A DNA stretch of 64,000 bases from Bacteroides zhangwenhongii (GTDB lineage Bacteria > Bacteroidota > Bacteroidia > Bacteroidales > Bacteroidaceae). Shown here one piece after another: positions 24,167 through 34,359 of the stretch. The DNA lies in assembly GCF_009193325.2 (NCBI RefSeq), contig NZ_CP059856.1:3286001-3350000 (forward strand), given 5' to 3'. The translations under genes and the position numbers were made by a program. Every line of letters starts with the position of its first letter. Position 1 is the first letter of the stretch. Below the pieces are notes generated by a model. That model saw only the letters and a program-made list of their open reading frames with translations. It searched no databases and was not told the DNA's origin.

Positions 24167-25981
24167 ATGGAAAAATTGGAACAGATCATTGAAACATACC
24201 GGCTTACCATTCAAAAAGCTGAACTGGAGTTACGAAATGCCCGGAAACGTATCTATTATATCAGTCTTTTGCGACTCGTTTTATTTGTGGGAGCCATAGC
24301 AGGAGCTATCATTTTCTGGCCGGACGGCTGGCTGTATATTTCCATATTTGCTATTTTACCTTTCATTTTATTTATATGGTTGGTCAAACGGCACAATTTC
24401 TGGTTTCACCGAAAAGATTTCCTGAAAAAGAAGATTGTTATCAATGAACAGGAGTTGCGCGCTATTCAGTATGATTTCTCCGATTTTGATGGAGGAAAAG
24501 AATATATTGATCCGGGACATCTTTATACTTTTGATTTGGATATCTTCGGAGAGCATTCTCTTTTCCAATATATAAATCGCACTTCAACGCCTGTCGGCAA
24601 GGAGCATCTGGCAGAGTGGTTCAATGCGCATTTGGAAAATAAGGAGGCTATTGAACAACGGCAGGAGGCTATCCGTGAGTTATCGACAGACCTGGAGTAT
24701 AGACAACAAATCCGTTTATCAGGGTTGCTTTATAAAGGAAAACCTGCAGATACTTCCGAAATCAAGGAATGGGCAAATAGCCCAAGCTATTATCGGAAGC
24801 ATAGGCTTTTACGCATGATTCCTGCCGCCGTAAGCGTAACCAATCTGCTGTGCATAAGTCTTGCCTGTCTGGATATCCTTCCCGCCAGCGTTACCGGAGG
24901 AGTATTTGCTTGCTTTGTAGTATTCAGTTCTGTCTTTTCCAAAGGAATCACTAAATTGCAGGCTACCTATGGCAAAAAGCTACAAATTCTCTCTACGTAT
25001 GCTGACCAGATTCTTCTCACCGAGAAAAAAGATATGCACAGTCCTGTATTGCAAGAGTTGAAAGCTGAACTTACCAGCCGGAATCAAACGGCTTCTCAGG
25101 CAGTACGCCGACTCTCCAAACTAATGAATGCACTAGACCAGCGGAATAATCTGTTAATTAGTATGCTTCTCAATGGACTTATATTTTGGGAATTACGCCA
25201 GGTTATGAAAATTGAACAATGGAAGGAGGTACACGCTTCGGATCTACCCCGCTGGATAGAGACTGTCGGAGAAATCGACGCCTATTGCTCTTTGGCAACA
25301 TTTGCCTATAATCACCCGGAATATATCTATCCTAAAATCAACTCGCATTCTTTCCATATGCAAGCGAAAGCATTGGGACATCCTCTGATGGATCGTAACA
25401 AATGTGTACGTAACGGAATAGACATCGACAAACGGCCTTTCTTTATTATTATCACCGGTGCTAACATGGCTGGCAAAAGTACGTATCTACGCACTGTAGG
25501 CGTAAATTATCTTTTGGCATGTATGGGTGCGCCTGTCTGGGCGGATGAAATGGAAATATACCCGGCACGCCTTGTCACCAGTCTGCGTACCAGCGACTCA
25601 TTGACCGATAACGAATCTTATTTCTTCGCTGAACTTAAACGACTAAAATTAATCATCGATAAATTGGAAGCTGGGGAAGAACTCTTTATTATCCTTGATG
25701 AAATCCTGAAAGGTACAAATTCTATGGATAAACAGAAGGGGTCTTTTGCCCTTATCAAACAATTCATGAGTATGAATGCTAACGGTATCATCGCCACTCA
25801 TGATCTCCTTTTAGGTACTTTAATAGAAGCCTTTCCGGAAAATATCCGGAATTATTGCTTTGAAGCAGATATCACAAATAATGAGCTTACCTTCTCTTAT
25901 CGGATGAGGAACGGGGTTGCCCAAAATATGAATGCATGTTTCTTAATGAAGAAAATGGGGATTGCCGTTATTGACGACTAA
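24167..25981 (+). CDS. Membrane-anchored MutS-family ATPase
   Basis: About 604 residues from the ATG at 24167; the longer TTG-started frame would begin inside the promoter box. Two membrane helices (about residues 31-50 and 54-73) are followed by a MutS core-like helical region, another hydrophobic patch (about 220-260), and the C-terminal MutS ATPase: ITGANMAGKST (Walker A, about 429-439), LRTSDSLTDNESYFFAEL (signature region) and LFIILDEILKGTN (Walker B, about 506-518). The mismatch-recognition domain I is absent, so a canonical repair role is unlikely. Similar membrane MutS proteins occur in Bacteroidetes and Firmicutes with unknown function. It stands alone between a divergent secreted-protein gene and a convergent small membrane-protein gene. 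Confidence 0.85.
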   Translation: MEKLEQIIETYRLTIQKAELELRNARKRIYYISLLRLVLFVGAIAGAIIFWPDGWLYISIFAILPFILFIWLVKRHNFWFHRKDFLKKKIVINEQELRAIQYDFSDFDGGKEYIDPGHLYTFDLDIFGEHSLFQYINRTSTPVGKEHLAEWFNAHLENKEAIEQRQEAIRELSTDLEYRQQIRLSGLLYKGKPADTSEIKEWANSPSYYRKHRLLRMIPAAVSVTNLLCISLACLDILPASVTGGVFACFVVFSSVFSKGITKLQATYGKKLQILSTYADQILLTEKKDMHSPVLQELKAELTSRNQTASQAVRRLSKLMNALDQRNNLLISMLLNGLIFWELRQVMKIEQWKEVHASDLPRWIETVGEIDAYCSLATFAYNHPEYIYPKINSHSFHMQAKALGHPLMDRNKCVRNGIDIDKRPFFIIITGANMAGKSTYLRTVGVNYLLACMGAPVWADEMEIYPARLVTSLRTSDSLTDNESYFFAELKRLKLIIDKLEAGEELFIILDEILKGTNSMDKQKGSFALIKQFMSMNANGIIATHDLLLGTLIEAFPENIRNYCFEADITNNELTFSYRMRNGVAQNMNACFLMKKMGIAVIDD

Positions 25982-26056
25982 TCCCCATCCCACAACATAT
26001 AAAAATCAAAGTTTTCTCTTTATGCGATTGCTAACTCAAATAAGTGTGCCTATACC

Positions 26057-26596
26057 TTAAATTTTGCTTTTGGAAAGAAATGCAACAACAGCAGACGCAC
26101 TTTCATTGGTGTAGTACTGTACCGACGTTATAGGCTGATAATTATAAGGTACAAATTGGAATAGCTGTACCGCTACAAACTTTTTGTCCTCAGAAAGTAT
26201 AATATCCATTCGTATGTTACCGTTAGACTCACTCTTTATTGCAGAATCTGCAGAAAAAGAACCGGAATTCACTATGTTCACCAACGAATCCATATGTTTT
26301 AGGTCAAAGAATACACTATGTTCTTTTGCAACACTGCCTGTCGGTAAATAAACCACCTCTTTTGATTTCCAGAATAGCCGGAAAATGCCCATAAGAAACA
26401 GCCCTGTTCCTAGAACCATTAAAGCCATACTGACTGTCGAAGATTTGTCTTCCAGTCCGAAGGTGGAAGCAAATGCTATAACACCGACCACCAACATAAT
26501 GGAGGATATTAATACACCTGAAAAACTAGTACGTTTTGCGATATCGGGATGTGAAGATGCAAATATAGTAGCATCAATAGCTTGAGTAGTTGCCAT
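26057..26596 (-). CDS. Small membrane protein, unknown
   Basis: A 179-residue protein. Two adjacent membrane helices (about residues 25-47, GVLISSIMLVVGVIAFAS, and 54-73, MALMVLGTGLFLMGIF) are followed by a cytoplasmic or periplasmic alpha/beta domain (RMDIILSEDKKFVAVQLFQFVPY). No known motif. It is convergent with the MutS-like gene (75-bp gap) and followed upstream by a 108-bp gap. Confidence 0.6.
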   Translation of the reverse strand: MATTQAIDATIFASSHPDIAKRTSFSGVLISSIMLVVGVIAFASTFGLEDKSSTVSMALMVLGTGLFLMGIFRLFWKSKEVVYLPTGSVAKEHSVFFDLKHMDSLVNIVNSGSFSADSAIKSESNGNIRMDIILSEDKKFVAVQLFQFVPYNYQPITSVQYYTNESASAVVAFLSKSKI

Positions 26597-26704
26597 AATA
26601 TTTAAAGTTTAATTTATTAGTAAAAATATAAAGGTGATAGGATGACCGGTAGATAATAAGTTATACCGGTAATCTTAAAAGAAATAATACCAATAAATAA
26701 ACTG

Positions 26705-27100
26705 CTAAATAATAATACGCCTTAAAGCAAATACATAGTACTCGCTGGACGGTTGACAATAATAGGATATCGTAGTATTATAAATCTTTCCCAAATGCTG
26801 GGAGAGAGAATTCTCATAGTCTGCACAGCATTGTAACAGATTCTTTAGAGTAGAGAAATATTCGCCAAGTTGTACACGCTGGACACGAGTTACCGAAGTC
26901 TGATAACTTTGCAAATTATTTAATTCAGCCACAGGCGAACAAGGAAACTCCGGTTCACTGATCTGCTCATGCTGACTCATCGAGTATGTTACGGCATACT
27001 TTTCCTGCTCCACTGCTTTTCCAGTGAAAACATTGCCTGCTACCCCGTGAAGGGTAACCGTCAACAACAGAAACAATATAACCTTTACAAATTTTGCCAT
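26705..27100 (-). CDS. Small secreted protein, unknown
   Basis: About 131 residues from the ATG at 27098-27100. A signal peptide MAKFVKVILFLLLTVTLHG precedes a short, mostly helical mature part (TSVTRVQRVQLGEYFSTLKN, then a Cys-Cys pair and SQHLGKIYNTT). Another in-frame ATG at 27112 would add four residues. A CAAATATA word (27110-27117), the complement of a -7 box, overlaps that upper ATG and favours the lower one. No family recognised. Confidence 0.55.
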   Translation of the reverse strand: MAKFVKVILFLLLTVTLHGVAGNVFTGKAVEQEKYAVTYSMSQHEQISEPEFPCSPVAELNNLQSYQTSVTRVQRVQLGEYFSTLKNLLQCCADYENSLSQHLGKIYNTTISYYCQPSSEYYVFALRRIII

Positions 27101-27190
27101 AATCTCGTACAAATATAACAGATTCTATCCAGGTAAGGTTCATTGAAGAAATCTTTTAATTTATCTTAGGATTAGTAACAGGATCATAAC

Positions 27191-27224
27191 AAAAAAGGCT
27201 ACCCCGTTGCCGGAATAGCCTTTA
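27191..27224 (-). terminator. Terminator of the ribosomal supercluster
   Basis: AAAGGCTA / TAGCCTTT stem with a GC-rich loop (the minus strand ends in TAGCCTTTTTT), 25 nt past the rplQ stop. This is a good rho-independent terminator for the leftward S10-spc-alpha transcript. Confidence 0.8.
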
Positions 27225-27248
27225 TATTCGATATGAACAATCGTTGAA

Positions 27249-27755
27249 TTATTCTGCAGACTCTGCTTTAGGTTCTTCAGCCTTAGGAGCTTCAGTTGCA
27301 GGAGCTTCAACAGCAGCAGGTGCTGCAGCCTCTGCACTCTTCTTAGAACGACGAGTACGAGTGGCTTTCTTAGCAACTTTTTCCTTAGCCATGTTTTCAT
27401 TGTAGTCAACTAACTCAATGAAGCACATTTCTGCATTGTCACCCAAACGGTTACCAGTCTTGATAATACGAGTATAACCACCCGGACGATCAGCAATCTT
27501 AACAGAGATTTCTTTGAACAATTCTGTTACTGCAATCTTATCTTGCAAGTTGCTAAATACAACACGACGAGAGTTCGTAGTATCTTCTTTAGACTTAGTA
27601 ATCAAAGGCTCAACAAACTTTTTCAAAGCTTTCGCCTTTGCAACAGTCGTAGTGATTCTTTTGTGCTTGATCAAAGAGCAAGCCATGTTAGATAACATAG
27701 CGCTTCTATGAGAAGCAGTACGACCTAAATGATTGAATTTTTTATTATGTCTCAT
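27249..27755 (-). CDS. rplQ: 50S ribosomal protein L17
   Basis: A 168-residue protein. The first ~120 residues are the conserved L17 fold ([23 protein letters not shown], then [18 protein letters not shown]). The remaining ~45 residues are a low-complexity Ala/Glu/Pro/Lys extension ([17 protein letters not shown]), common in Bacteroidetes L17 and probably disordered at the ribosome surface. It is the last gene of the alpha part of the cluster, 3 nt after rpoA, and is followed by the terminator. Confidence 0.97.
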   Translation of the reverse strand: MRHNKKFNHLGRTASHRSAMLSNMACSLIKHKRITTTVAKAKALKKFVEPLITKSKEDTTNSRRVVFSNLQDKIAVTELFKEISVKIADRPGGYTRIIKTGNRLGDNAEMCFIELVDYNENMAKEKVAKKATRTRRSKKSAEAAAPAAVEAPATEAPKAEEPKAESAE

Positions 27756-27758
27756 TTT

Positions 27759-28751
27759 TTATTCTTTATCTAATTTATATTTAGAAATATCGGTTCCAAA
27801 CGACAGATTCAGACTTTCCAGCAAATCATCAAGCTCGGTAAGCGATTTCTTTCCGAAGTTTCTGAATTTCAACAGGTCAGTTTTGTTGAATTGTACCAAG
27901 TCGCCGAGAGTTTCTACGTCAGCAGCCTTCAAGCAGTTGAGGGCACGAACTGACAAGTCCATATCAACGAGTTTAGTTTTCAACAATTGACGCATGTGCA
28001 ATACTTCTTCATCAAACTCTTCATTGCCGTCAGTATCATTACTTTCAAGCGTGATCTTCTCATCTGAGAATAACATGAAGTGATATATCAGGATCTTTGC
28101 AGCTTCTTTCAGCGCTTCTTTCGGATGTATAGAACCGTCGGTACTAATTTCAAGTACTAGCTTTTCGTAGTCAGTCTTCTGTTCTACACGGAAGTTTTCT
28201 ACAGCATACTTGACATTACGTATCGGTGTATAAATAGAGTCGATTGGAATTACATTAACATCCGTACAGTACTCGCGATTTTCATCAGCAGGCACATAAC
28301 CACGTCCTTTGTTAATTGTAATATCAATCTGCATAGTTGACTTAGAATCTAAATGACAAATAACTAATTCCGGATTTAACACTTCAAATCCAGTCAAATA
28401 CTTACCTATGTCACCTGCTTTAAATTCACTGGAATTCTCGACAGTAATGCTCACTTTTTCGCTCTCGAACTCTTCAACTACTTGCTTGAATCTCACTTGT
28501 TTCAGATTCAAGATAATGTTGGTAACATCCTCTTTTACTCCAGGTACACTAGAAAATTCATGCTCCACACCATCGATTCTGATAGTTGTGATAGCAAAAC
28601 CCTCTAATGAAGAGAGAAGGATACGGCGTAACGCATTACCTACAGTAATACCAAAACCGGGTTCCAACGGACGAAATTCGAATTTACCGAATCTGGAGTC
28701 CGCCTCCAACATTAATACTTTATCAGGTTTTTGAAATGCTAATATCGCCAT
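27759..28751 (-). CDS. rpoA: RNA polymerase alpha subunit
   Basis: A 330-residue protein. The N-terminal dimerisation/assembly domain ([20 protein letters not shown]) is followed by a linker and the C-terminal alpha-CTD with two HhH elements ([18 protein letters not shown], then [19 protein letters not shown]). It nucleates polymerase assembly and contacts upstream DNA and activators. It lies between rpsD and rplQ as in most bacteria. Confidence 0.98.
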   Translation of the reverse strand: MAILAFQKPDKVLMLEADSRFGKFEFRPLEPGFGITVGNALRRILLSSLEGFAITTIRIDGVEHEFSSVPGVKEDVTNIILNLKQVRFKQVVEEFESEKVSITVENSSEFKAGDIGKYLTGFEVLNPELVICHLDSKSTMQIDITINKGRGYVPADENREYCTDVNVIPIDSIYTPIRNVKYAVENFRVEQKTDYEKLVLEISTDGSIHPKEALKEAAKILIYHFMLFSDEKITLESNDTDGNEEFDEEVLHMRQLLKTKLVDMDLSVRALNCLKAADVETLGDLVQFNKTDLLKFRNFGKKSLTELDDLLESLNLSFGTDISKYKLDKE

Positions 28752-28762
28752 GAAATTAATTA

Positions 28763-29368
28763 TTATTTAGAATACAATTCAACGATCAAATGTTCTTTAA
28801 TGTTCTCAGGAATGTCAGCTCTCTCAGGTATGTGCAACATTTTACCAACCTTTGAAGCTTCATCCCATTCCAACCAAGCATATTTGCTATGATTGAAACC
28901 AGCGAGAGAATTAGCAATTACTTCCAAAGATTTAGATCTTTCACGAACACCAATCAATTGTCCTGGTTTTACTGCGTATGAAGGAATGTTTACTACTTCA
29001 CCATCTACAGTAATATGTTTGTGACCAACCAACTGACGAGCAGCAGCACGTGTAGGAGCAATACCCAAACGGAATACTACGTTGTCAAGACGGCCTTCCA
29101 GCAATTGAAGGAGTACCTCACCGGTAATACCTTTCGCAGTAGCTGCCTTTTCAAACAAATTGCGGAATTGTTTTTCTAAAACCCCATAGGTGTATTTAGC
29201 TTTCTGCTTTTCACGAAGTTGCACACCATATTCGGAAGTTTTTCTTTTTCTTGAATTTCCATGTTGTCCGGGAGGATAGTTCTTCTTTGACAAAACTTTA
29301 TCAGCTCCAAAGATTCCTTCACCGAATTTACGGGCGATTCTTGATTTTGGTCCAGTATATCTAGCCAT
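28763..29368 (-). CDS. rpsD: 30S ribosomal protein S4
   Basis: A 201-residue protein. The start [21 protein letters not shown] and the S4 RNA-binding domain ([32 protein letters not shown]) are clear. It is a primary 16S-binding assembly protein and in many bacteria a translational repressor of this gene group. The absence of the N-terminal Cys cluster marks the zinc-free form. Confidence 0.98.
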   Translation of the reverse strand: MARYTGPKSRIARKFGEGIFGADKVLSKKNYPPGQHGNSRKRKTSEYGVQLREKQKAKYTYGVLEKQFRNLFEKAATAKGITGEVLLQLLEGRLDNVVFRLGIAPTRAAARQLVGHKHITVDGEVVNIPSYAVKPGQLIGVRERSKSLEVIANSLAGFNHSKYAWLEWDEASKVGKMLHIPERADIPENIKEHLIVELYSK

Positions 29369-29486
29369 TTCTTTTAAATATTTAATTGTTTATTCATGAA
29401 CTTAATTTGTTGCAGCCGCGATTACAGAGAGAAATTAAATGTAATCCAAAAACAAAATCAAGATCATTGTGTAAGTTAAAGGTAAA

Positions 29487-29876
29487 TTAAACTCTACGTC
29501 TTTTCGGAGGACGACAACCATTATGTGGAAGCGGAGTCACGTCAATGATTTCAGTAACTTCGATACCAGCACCGTGGATAGTTCTAATAGCAGACTCACG
29601 TCCGTTACCTGGACCCTTCACATATGCTTTTACCTTTCTTAGGCCAAGATCGAATGCAATTTTAGCACAATCTTGGGCAGCCATCTGCGCTGCATAAGGA
29701 GTGTTCTTTTTAGAACCTCTAAATCCCATTTTACCAGCAGATGACCAAGAGATAATCTGCCCTTCACTATTTGCAAGAGAAACAATAATATTGTTGAAAG
29801 ATGAATGAACATGCAACTGTCCATTAGCGTCTACTTTCACATTTCTCTTTTTAGCTGCAACTGTTTTTTTTGCCAT
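29487..29876 (-). CDS. rpsK: 30S ribosomal protein S11
   Basis: A 129-residue protein with the family core [19 protein letters not shown] and the C-terminal [15 protein letters not shown]. It lines the platform of the small subunit near the E-site mRNA. The 118-bp gap to rpsD is one of the larger gaps in this part of the cluster; I see no structured element there. Confidence 0.98.
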
Positions 29877-29887
29877 ATCAACAATTA

Positions 29888-30268
29888 TTATTTAGTAGCT
29901 TTTTTCTTATTAGCAACGGTTTTCTTTCTACCCTTACGAGTACGTGCATTGTTCTTAGTGCTCTGACCTCTTACAGGCAGACCAATACGGTGACGTACAC
30001 CACGATAGCAACCAATATCCATTAATCGCTTAATGTTCAATTGGATTTCAGAACGAAGATCACCTTCTACTTTATACTCTGCACCGATAATCTCACGAAT
30101 CTTAGCAGCCTGATCATCTGTCCAGTCTTTAACCTTCAGATCTTTATCTACACCAGCTTTATCTAAAATTTTTGCTGAACTACTGCGACCTATTCCATAT
30201 ACATAGGTCAACGCAATTTCACCTCTTTTGTTCTGAGGCAAATCTACACCAACTATTCTTATAGCCAT
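29888..30268 (-). CDS. rpsM: 30S ribosomal protein S13
   Basis: A 126-residue protein starting [20 protein letters not shown], with the H2TH-containing [17 protein letters not shown] and the basic tail [21 protein letters not shown], which reaches toward the P-site tRNA. It forms bridges with the large subunit. It is 33 nt downstream of rpmJ. Confidence 0.98.
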
Positions 30269-30301
30269 ATACTAAATTATTTTTTTTGCAAAAATAACAA
30301 A

Positions 30302-30418
30302 TTATCCTTGACGTTGTTTATACTTAGGATTTTTCTTGTTAATAACATACAAACGGCCATTACGTCTAACGATCTTACATTCTGGCGTGCGTTTCTTTAA
30401 TGATGCTCTTACTTTCAT
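30302..30418 (-). CDS. rpmJ: 50S ribosomal protein L36 (zinc-free form)
   Basis: Only 38 codons: start [20 protein letters not shown], end [12 protein letters not shown] at 30416-30418 and TAA at 30302-30304. L36 is the smallest large-subunit protein and stabilises 23S rRNA near the P-site. Only one Cys remains of the usual C-x2-C-x12-C-x4-H zinc ribbon, so this is a C-minus paralogue that does not bind zinc. It lies between infA and rpsM, the normal position. Confidence 0.95.
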   Translation of the reverse strand: MKVRASLKKRTPECKIVRRNGRLYVINKKNPKYKQRQG

Positions 30419-30426
30419 ATCTTATT

Positions 30427-30645
30427 TTATTTATATCTAAACACAATTCTTCCTTTCGATAAGTCGTAAGGAGACATTTCGACTCTCACTTTATCCCCCG
30501 GCAGGATCTTGATGTAATGCATCCGCATCTTACCTGAAATATGTGCAGTAATCTCATGTCCGTTTTCTAATTCAACACGAAACATTGCATTAGACAATGC
30601 TTCAACTATAACTCCATCTTGTTCTATTGCAGATTGCTTTGCCAT
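30427..30645 (-). CDS. infA: Translation initiation factor IF-1
   Basis: A 72-residue single OB-fold protein: [20 protein letters not shown], then [24 protein letters not shown] and [18 protein letters not shown]. It blocks the A-site during initiation. One base separates its start from the map stop. Confidence 0.98.
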   Translation of the reverse strand: MAKQSAIEQDGVIVEALSNAMFRVELENGHEITAHISGKMRMHYIKILPGDKVRVEMSPYDLSKGRIVFRYK

Positions 30646-30646
30646 A

Positions 30647-31444
30647 TTATATTGCTTTATCTCCTAAAACTTCTTCTATGAATTTGAATGAAGACAAAAT
30701 ATCAGCTTCACCAGCTCCAACAGCTACCGTATGTTCAAAATGCGCAGCACATTTACGATCTCTGGTCCTCACAGTCCACCCGTCACGTTCCATAATCACT
30801 TGTCGGTCTCCCAATGTTATCATCGGCTCTATTGCTATGCAAAGACCTCTCTTCATCAAAGGTCCATATCCTCTTTTACCATAATTAGGTACTTGAGGAT
30901 CTTCGTGCATCTCTTTACCGATGCCATGACCTACAAACTCACGCACTACACCATAAGAGTGAGACTCACAATATTGCTGAATAGCATACCCGATGTCTCC
31001 GATTCTCTTGCCTTGCACTGCGTTTTGAATACCGATATATAACGCTTCTTTAGTAACCTTCAACAAATTACGAACTTCCTCGTCCACCTCTCCTACACAA
31101 AAAGTATAAGCAGAATCACCACAGAAACCATTCATATAAGTTCCACAATCCACAGATACGATATCACCATCTTTCAGAACAATATCATTCGGAATTCCAT
31201 GTACTACCTGATCATTTACAGAAGTACAAAGGGATGCGGGAAACGGTTCTCCATATTGATTCGGAAATCCTTTGAAAGTTGGAATCGCTCCATGATCTCT
31301 AATGAACTCTTCGGCAACTTTATCCAACTCACGTGTAGTCACACCAGGCTTCACCAGTTTGGCAACCTCAGCAAGAGTCTTGCCAACAAGCAGGTTGCTC
31401 TGACGGAGCAATTCTATTTCATCTTCTGTTTTAAGAAATATCAT
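30647..31444 (-). CDS. map: Methionine aminopeptidase type I
   Basis: A 265-residue pita-bread fold enzyme. The metal ligands are seen: Asp in VSVDCGTYM, Asp in FCGDSAY, His in [11 protein letters not shown], Glu in AIEPMI and Glu in AHFEHTV. It removes the initiator Met from nascent proteins in the cytoplasm. It has no N-terminal zinc-finger extension (type Ia-like). It lies between secY and infA, as is usual in Bacteroidetes. Confidence 0.97.
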   Translation of the reverse strand: MIFLKTEDEIELLRQSNLLVGKTLAEVAKLVKPGVTTRELDKVAEEFIRDHGAIPTFKGFPNQYGEPFPASLCTSVNDQVVHGIPNDIVLKDGDIVSVDCGTYMNGFCGDSAYTFCVGEVDEEVRNLLKVTKEALYIGIQNAVQGKRIGDIGYAIQQYCESHSYGVVREFVGHGIGKEMHEDPQVPNYGKRGYGPLMKRGLCIAIEPMITLGDRQVIMERDGWTVRTRDRKCAAHFEHTVAVGAGEADILSSFKFIEEVLGDKAI

Positions 31445-31459
31445 TTCTAATCTAAAGAA

Positions 31460-32800
31460 TTAATATGCCGCTACACCAGCGCGCCCTTTGATACGACCGG
31501 ATTTCAACAGACCGTCATAATGTCTCATCAACAAATGACTTTCAACCTGTTGCAGCGTATCTAGAACTACACCTACAAGAATTAACAAAGATGTACCGCC
31601 GAAGAATTGAGCGAATCCGGCTTGCACTCCGAATATACCGGCAAAAGCAGGCATAATGGCAACCAAAGCCAAGAAGAAAGAGCCCGGCAAAGTGATACGT
31701 GACATAATATCATCGATATACTCTGCTGTCTGCTTTCCCGGTTTGATACCAGGGATGAAACCATTATTTCTCTTCATATCCTCAGCCATCTGAGTCGGAT
31801 TGATTGTAATTGCAGTATAGAAATATGTAAATAATATAATCATTACCGCAAAGACAAAGTTATACCAGAAACTTGTATGATCTGTAAACGCATGCAAGAA
31901 ACCGCCTGCATCATTTACATTTGAGAAACCGATAAATGTAATAGGTATAAACATGATTGCCTGAGCAAAGATGATAGGCATTACACCTGCAGCATTCACT
32001 TTCAAAGGAATGTACTGTCTAGCACCACCATATTGCTTGTTACCTACAATTCTTTTTGCATACTGTACAGGAATCTTTCTTGTACCCTGCACCAAAAGAA
32101 TAGCGGCACCAATCACTAATAACAAGAATACGATTTCAATTATAAACATGATCAAACCACCACTCTTATTTGCTACTCTGGATACAACTTCTTGCAACAA
32201 AGCATCAGGGAAACGAGCGATAATACCAATCAAGATGATAAATGAAATACCATTACCAATACCTTTATCAGTAATTCTTTCACCAAGCCACAAAATAAAC
32301 ATACTACCAGCTGCCAAAATAATGGTAGAGGTAATCATAAACAGAGTCCAATCTAATGAAGCATTCAAGGAAGGACCAGCCTGCATTTTAAGATTGAGCA
32401 AATAAGAAGGGGCCTGAACTAACAATATAGCAATCGTCAGATAACGAGTATATTGATTCATTTTTCTTCTGCCGCTCTCACCTTCGCGCTGTAATTTCTG
32501 GAAATACGGCACAGCGATTCCCAACAACTGGATCACGATAGATGCAGAGATATAAGGCATAATTCCTAATGCAAAAATAGAGGCATTAGAAAATGCTCCT
32601 CCAGAGAACATATTTAACAAGGCTAAAAGGCCTTCACTTGTTTGTTCGTGCAATTTTGCCAACATCGCCGGATTGATACCCGGTAATACGACGTATGACC
32701 CAAAACGGTAAATTGCCACAAACAATATGGTGATGAGGATCCGCTGTCTCAGATCCTCAATCTTCCATATATTCTTTAATGTTTCAATAGCTTTTCTCAT
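31460..32800 (-). CDS. secY: Preprotein translocase subunit SecY
   Basis: A 446-residue protein with ten membrane helices. The conserved start region (IWKIEDLRQRILITILFVAIYRFGSYVVLPGI), the plug region after TM1 and the loop FTYFYTAITINPTQMAEDM are present, as is the cytoplasmic PGIKPGKQTAEYI turn. It is the channel of the Sec translocon. The start is 4 nt after the rplO stop, as in most spc operons. Confidence 0.98.
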   Translation of the reverse strand: MRKAIETLKNIWKIEDLRQRILITILFVAIYRFGSYVVLPGINPAMLAKLHEQTSEGLLALLNMFSGGAFSNASIFALGIMPYISASIVIQLLGIAVPYFQKLQREGESGRRKMNQYTRYLTIAILLVQAPSYLLNLKMQAGPSLNASLDWTLFMITSTIILAAGSMFILWLGERITDKGIGNGISFIILIGIIARFPDALLQEVVSRVANKSGGLIMFIIEIVFLLLVIGAAILLVQGTRKIPVQYAKRIVGNKQYGGARQYIPLKVNAAGVMPIIFAQAIMFIPITFIGFSNVNDAGGFLHAFTDHTSFWYNFVFAVMIILFTYFYTAITINPTQMAEDMKRNNGFIPGIKPGKQTAEYIDDIMSRITLPGSFFLALVAIMPAFAGIFGVQAGFAQFFGGTSLLILVGVVLDTLQQVESHLLMRHYDGLLKSGRIKGRAGVAAY

Positions 32801-32804
32801 TGAA

Positions 32805-33251
32805 TCAGAGTTTTACTACAGTTCCACCAGCAGCCTCGATAGCAGCAGTTGCAGTCTTAGAGAATGCATGAGCTTCTACTTCCAGCTTGTTAGTCAGAGT
32901 TCCGTTACCCAATACTTTTACTAACTGATTTGAAGAAATAAATCCTGCTTCGATAAAGTCGTTTATACCAACTTTTACCAAACTCTTAGCTTCAGCGAGT
33001 TTTTGGATAGTATCCAAGTTGATAGCTTTATATTCTACACGATTGATATTCTTAAAACCAAATTTAGGAACTCGACGTTGAAGAGGCATCTGACCACCTT
33101 CAAAACCGATTTTCTTAGAGTATCCAGATCTTGATTTAGCTCCTTTATGACCTCTTGTAGAAGTACCGCCTAATCCAGAACCAGCACCACGTCCAATTCT
33201 TTTTCTTGTCTTAGTAGATCCCTCTGCAGGTTTTAAATTACTTAAGTTCAT
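32805..33251 (-). CDS. rplO: 50S ribosomal protein L15
   Basis: A 148-residue protein with the glycine-rich N-terminal arm (RKRIGRGAGSGLGGTSTRGH, GYSKKIGFEGGQMPLQRR) that penetrates 23S rRNA, and the globular C-terminal half ending in VEAHAFSKTATAAIEAAGG. It is located after rpmD and before secY. Confidence 0.98.
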   Translation of the reverse strand: MNLSNLKPAEGSTKTRKRIGRGAGSGLGGTSTRGHKGAKSRSGYSKKIGFEGGQMPLQRRVPKFGFKNINRVEYKAINLDTIQKLAEAKSLVKVGINDFIEAGFISSNQLVKVLGNGTLTNKLEVEAHAFSKTATAAIEAAGGTVVKL

Positions 33252-33283
33252 ATTGTAATTTCGTTTTATTATTCAACAAATAA

Positions 33284-33460
33284 TTACTTAACAATGGCAA
33301 CCAAGTGTTTTACTTTATCTACCATTCCAAGAATTGAAGGAGTGCTTTCGTGTTCAACCACGCGGTTCAGTTTACGAAGTCCCAGTGCATCAAGAGTTCT
33401 CTTCTGATCAGCCGGAGCACCAATTCTACTTTTAACTTGTTTAATCTTTATAGTTGACAT
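33284..33460 (-). CDS. rpmD: 50S ribosomal protein L30
   Basis: 58 codons with ATG at 33458-33460 and TAA at 33284-33286. The product starts MSTIKIKQVKSRIGAPADQK and includes TLDALGLRKLNRVVEHEST, the normal bacterial L30 pattern. It lies 9 nt after rpsE. Confidence 0.97.
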   Translation of the reverse strand: MSTIKIKQVKSRIGAPADQKRTLDALGLRKLNRVVEHESTPSILGMVDKVKHLVAIVK

Positions 33461-33469
33461 ATCTCCTCC

Positions 33470-33988
33470 TTATCCTCTAAATACTTTTTCAACACTAATA
33501 CCTCTGTTCTGAGCAACCATTCTTGCATCACGCATCTCACTCAAAGCTTCAATTGTAGCTTTAACAAGGTTGTGCGGATTTGAAGAACCCTTAGATTTAG
33601 CCAAAACGTCAGTAACACCAACACTTTCCAATACAGCACGCATAGCACCACCAGCTACAACACCTGTTCCGTGAGATGCAGGCTTGATGAATACTTCAGC
33701 ACCACCAAATCTAGCTGATTGTTCGTGAGGAACAGTACCCTTTAAAATAGGTACTCTTACCAGGTTCTTTTTAGCTGACTCAACACCTTTAGCGATAGCA
33801 GCTGTTACTTCACCTGCTTTACCAAGCCCCCAACCAATGATACCTTCTTCGTTACCTACAACAACGATTGCAGAGAAACTAAAAGTTCTACCACCTTTGG
33901 TAACTTTAGTAACACGATTAATAGCAACCAATCTATCTTTCAGTTCTATATCGTTAGTAATCTTAACTCTATTATTAACTCCTGCCAT
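33470..33988 (-). CDS. rpsE: 30S ribosomal protein S5
   Basis: A 172-residue protein. The N-terminal double-stranded RNA-binding-like domain ([21 protein letters not shown]) contains the loop linked in E. coli to ribosomal accuracy and spectinomycin. The C-terminal domain ([42 protein letters not shown]) is complete. It lies 5 nt after rplR. Confidence 0.98.
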   Translation of the reverse strand: MAGVNNRVKITNDIELKDRLVAINRVTKVTKGGRTFSFSAIVVVGNEEGIIGWGLGKAGEVTAAIAKGVESAKKNLVRVPILKGTVPHEQSARFGGAEVFIKPASHGTGVVAGGAMRAVLESVGVTDVLAKSKGSSNPHNLVKATIEALSEMRDARMVAQNRGISVEKVFRG

Positions 33989-33993
33989 AATGA

Positions 33994-34338
33994 TTAAAAT
34001 TTAAGTCCACCGTTACGAGCAGCATCAGCTACTTCTTTTATTCTCCCATGATACAAGTAACCATTACGGTCGAAAACTACAGTAGTTATACCTGCTTCCT
34101 GAGCCTTTTTAGCAATCATTTCACCCACTTTAGCAGCTTGTTCTTTTTTAGCGACTTTCTCAGTCAAACCTAAAGAAGAAGCGGCAGCCAAAGTTTTGCC
34201 AGAAAGATCATCGATAATCTGGACATAAATTTGCTTGTTACTTCTAAATACACTCATACGCGGACATTCAGTAGTACCTGAAATTTTGTTGCGTACTCTA
34301 TATTTGATCTTAATTCGTCTTTCTATTTTTGTTGTCAT
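33994..34338 (-). CDS. rplR: 50S ribosomal protein L18
   Basis: A 114-residue protein with a basic N-terminus ([19 protein letters not shown]) and the 5S rRNA-binding core ([29 protein letters not shown]), ending [17 protein letters not shown]. It binds 5S rRNA together with L5 in the central protuberance. It is 21 nt after rplF. Confidence 0.98.
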   Translation of the reverse strand: MTTKIERRIKIKYRVRNKISGTTECPRMSVFRSNKQIYVQIIDDLSGKTLAAASSLGLTEKVAKKEQAAKVGEMIAKKAQEAGITTVVFDRNGYLYHGRIKEVADAARNGGLKF

Positions 34339-34359
34339 AATAATCTAATTTTATATGAT

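Noticed and set aside
27161..27409. Minus-strand 82-codon Leu/Arg/Lys-rich ORF
   Set aside because: Frame-shifted reading of the low-complexity Ala/Glu tail of rplQ.
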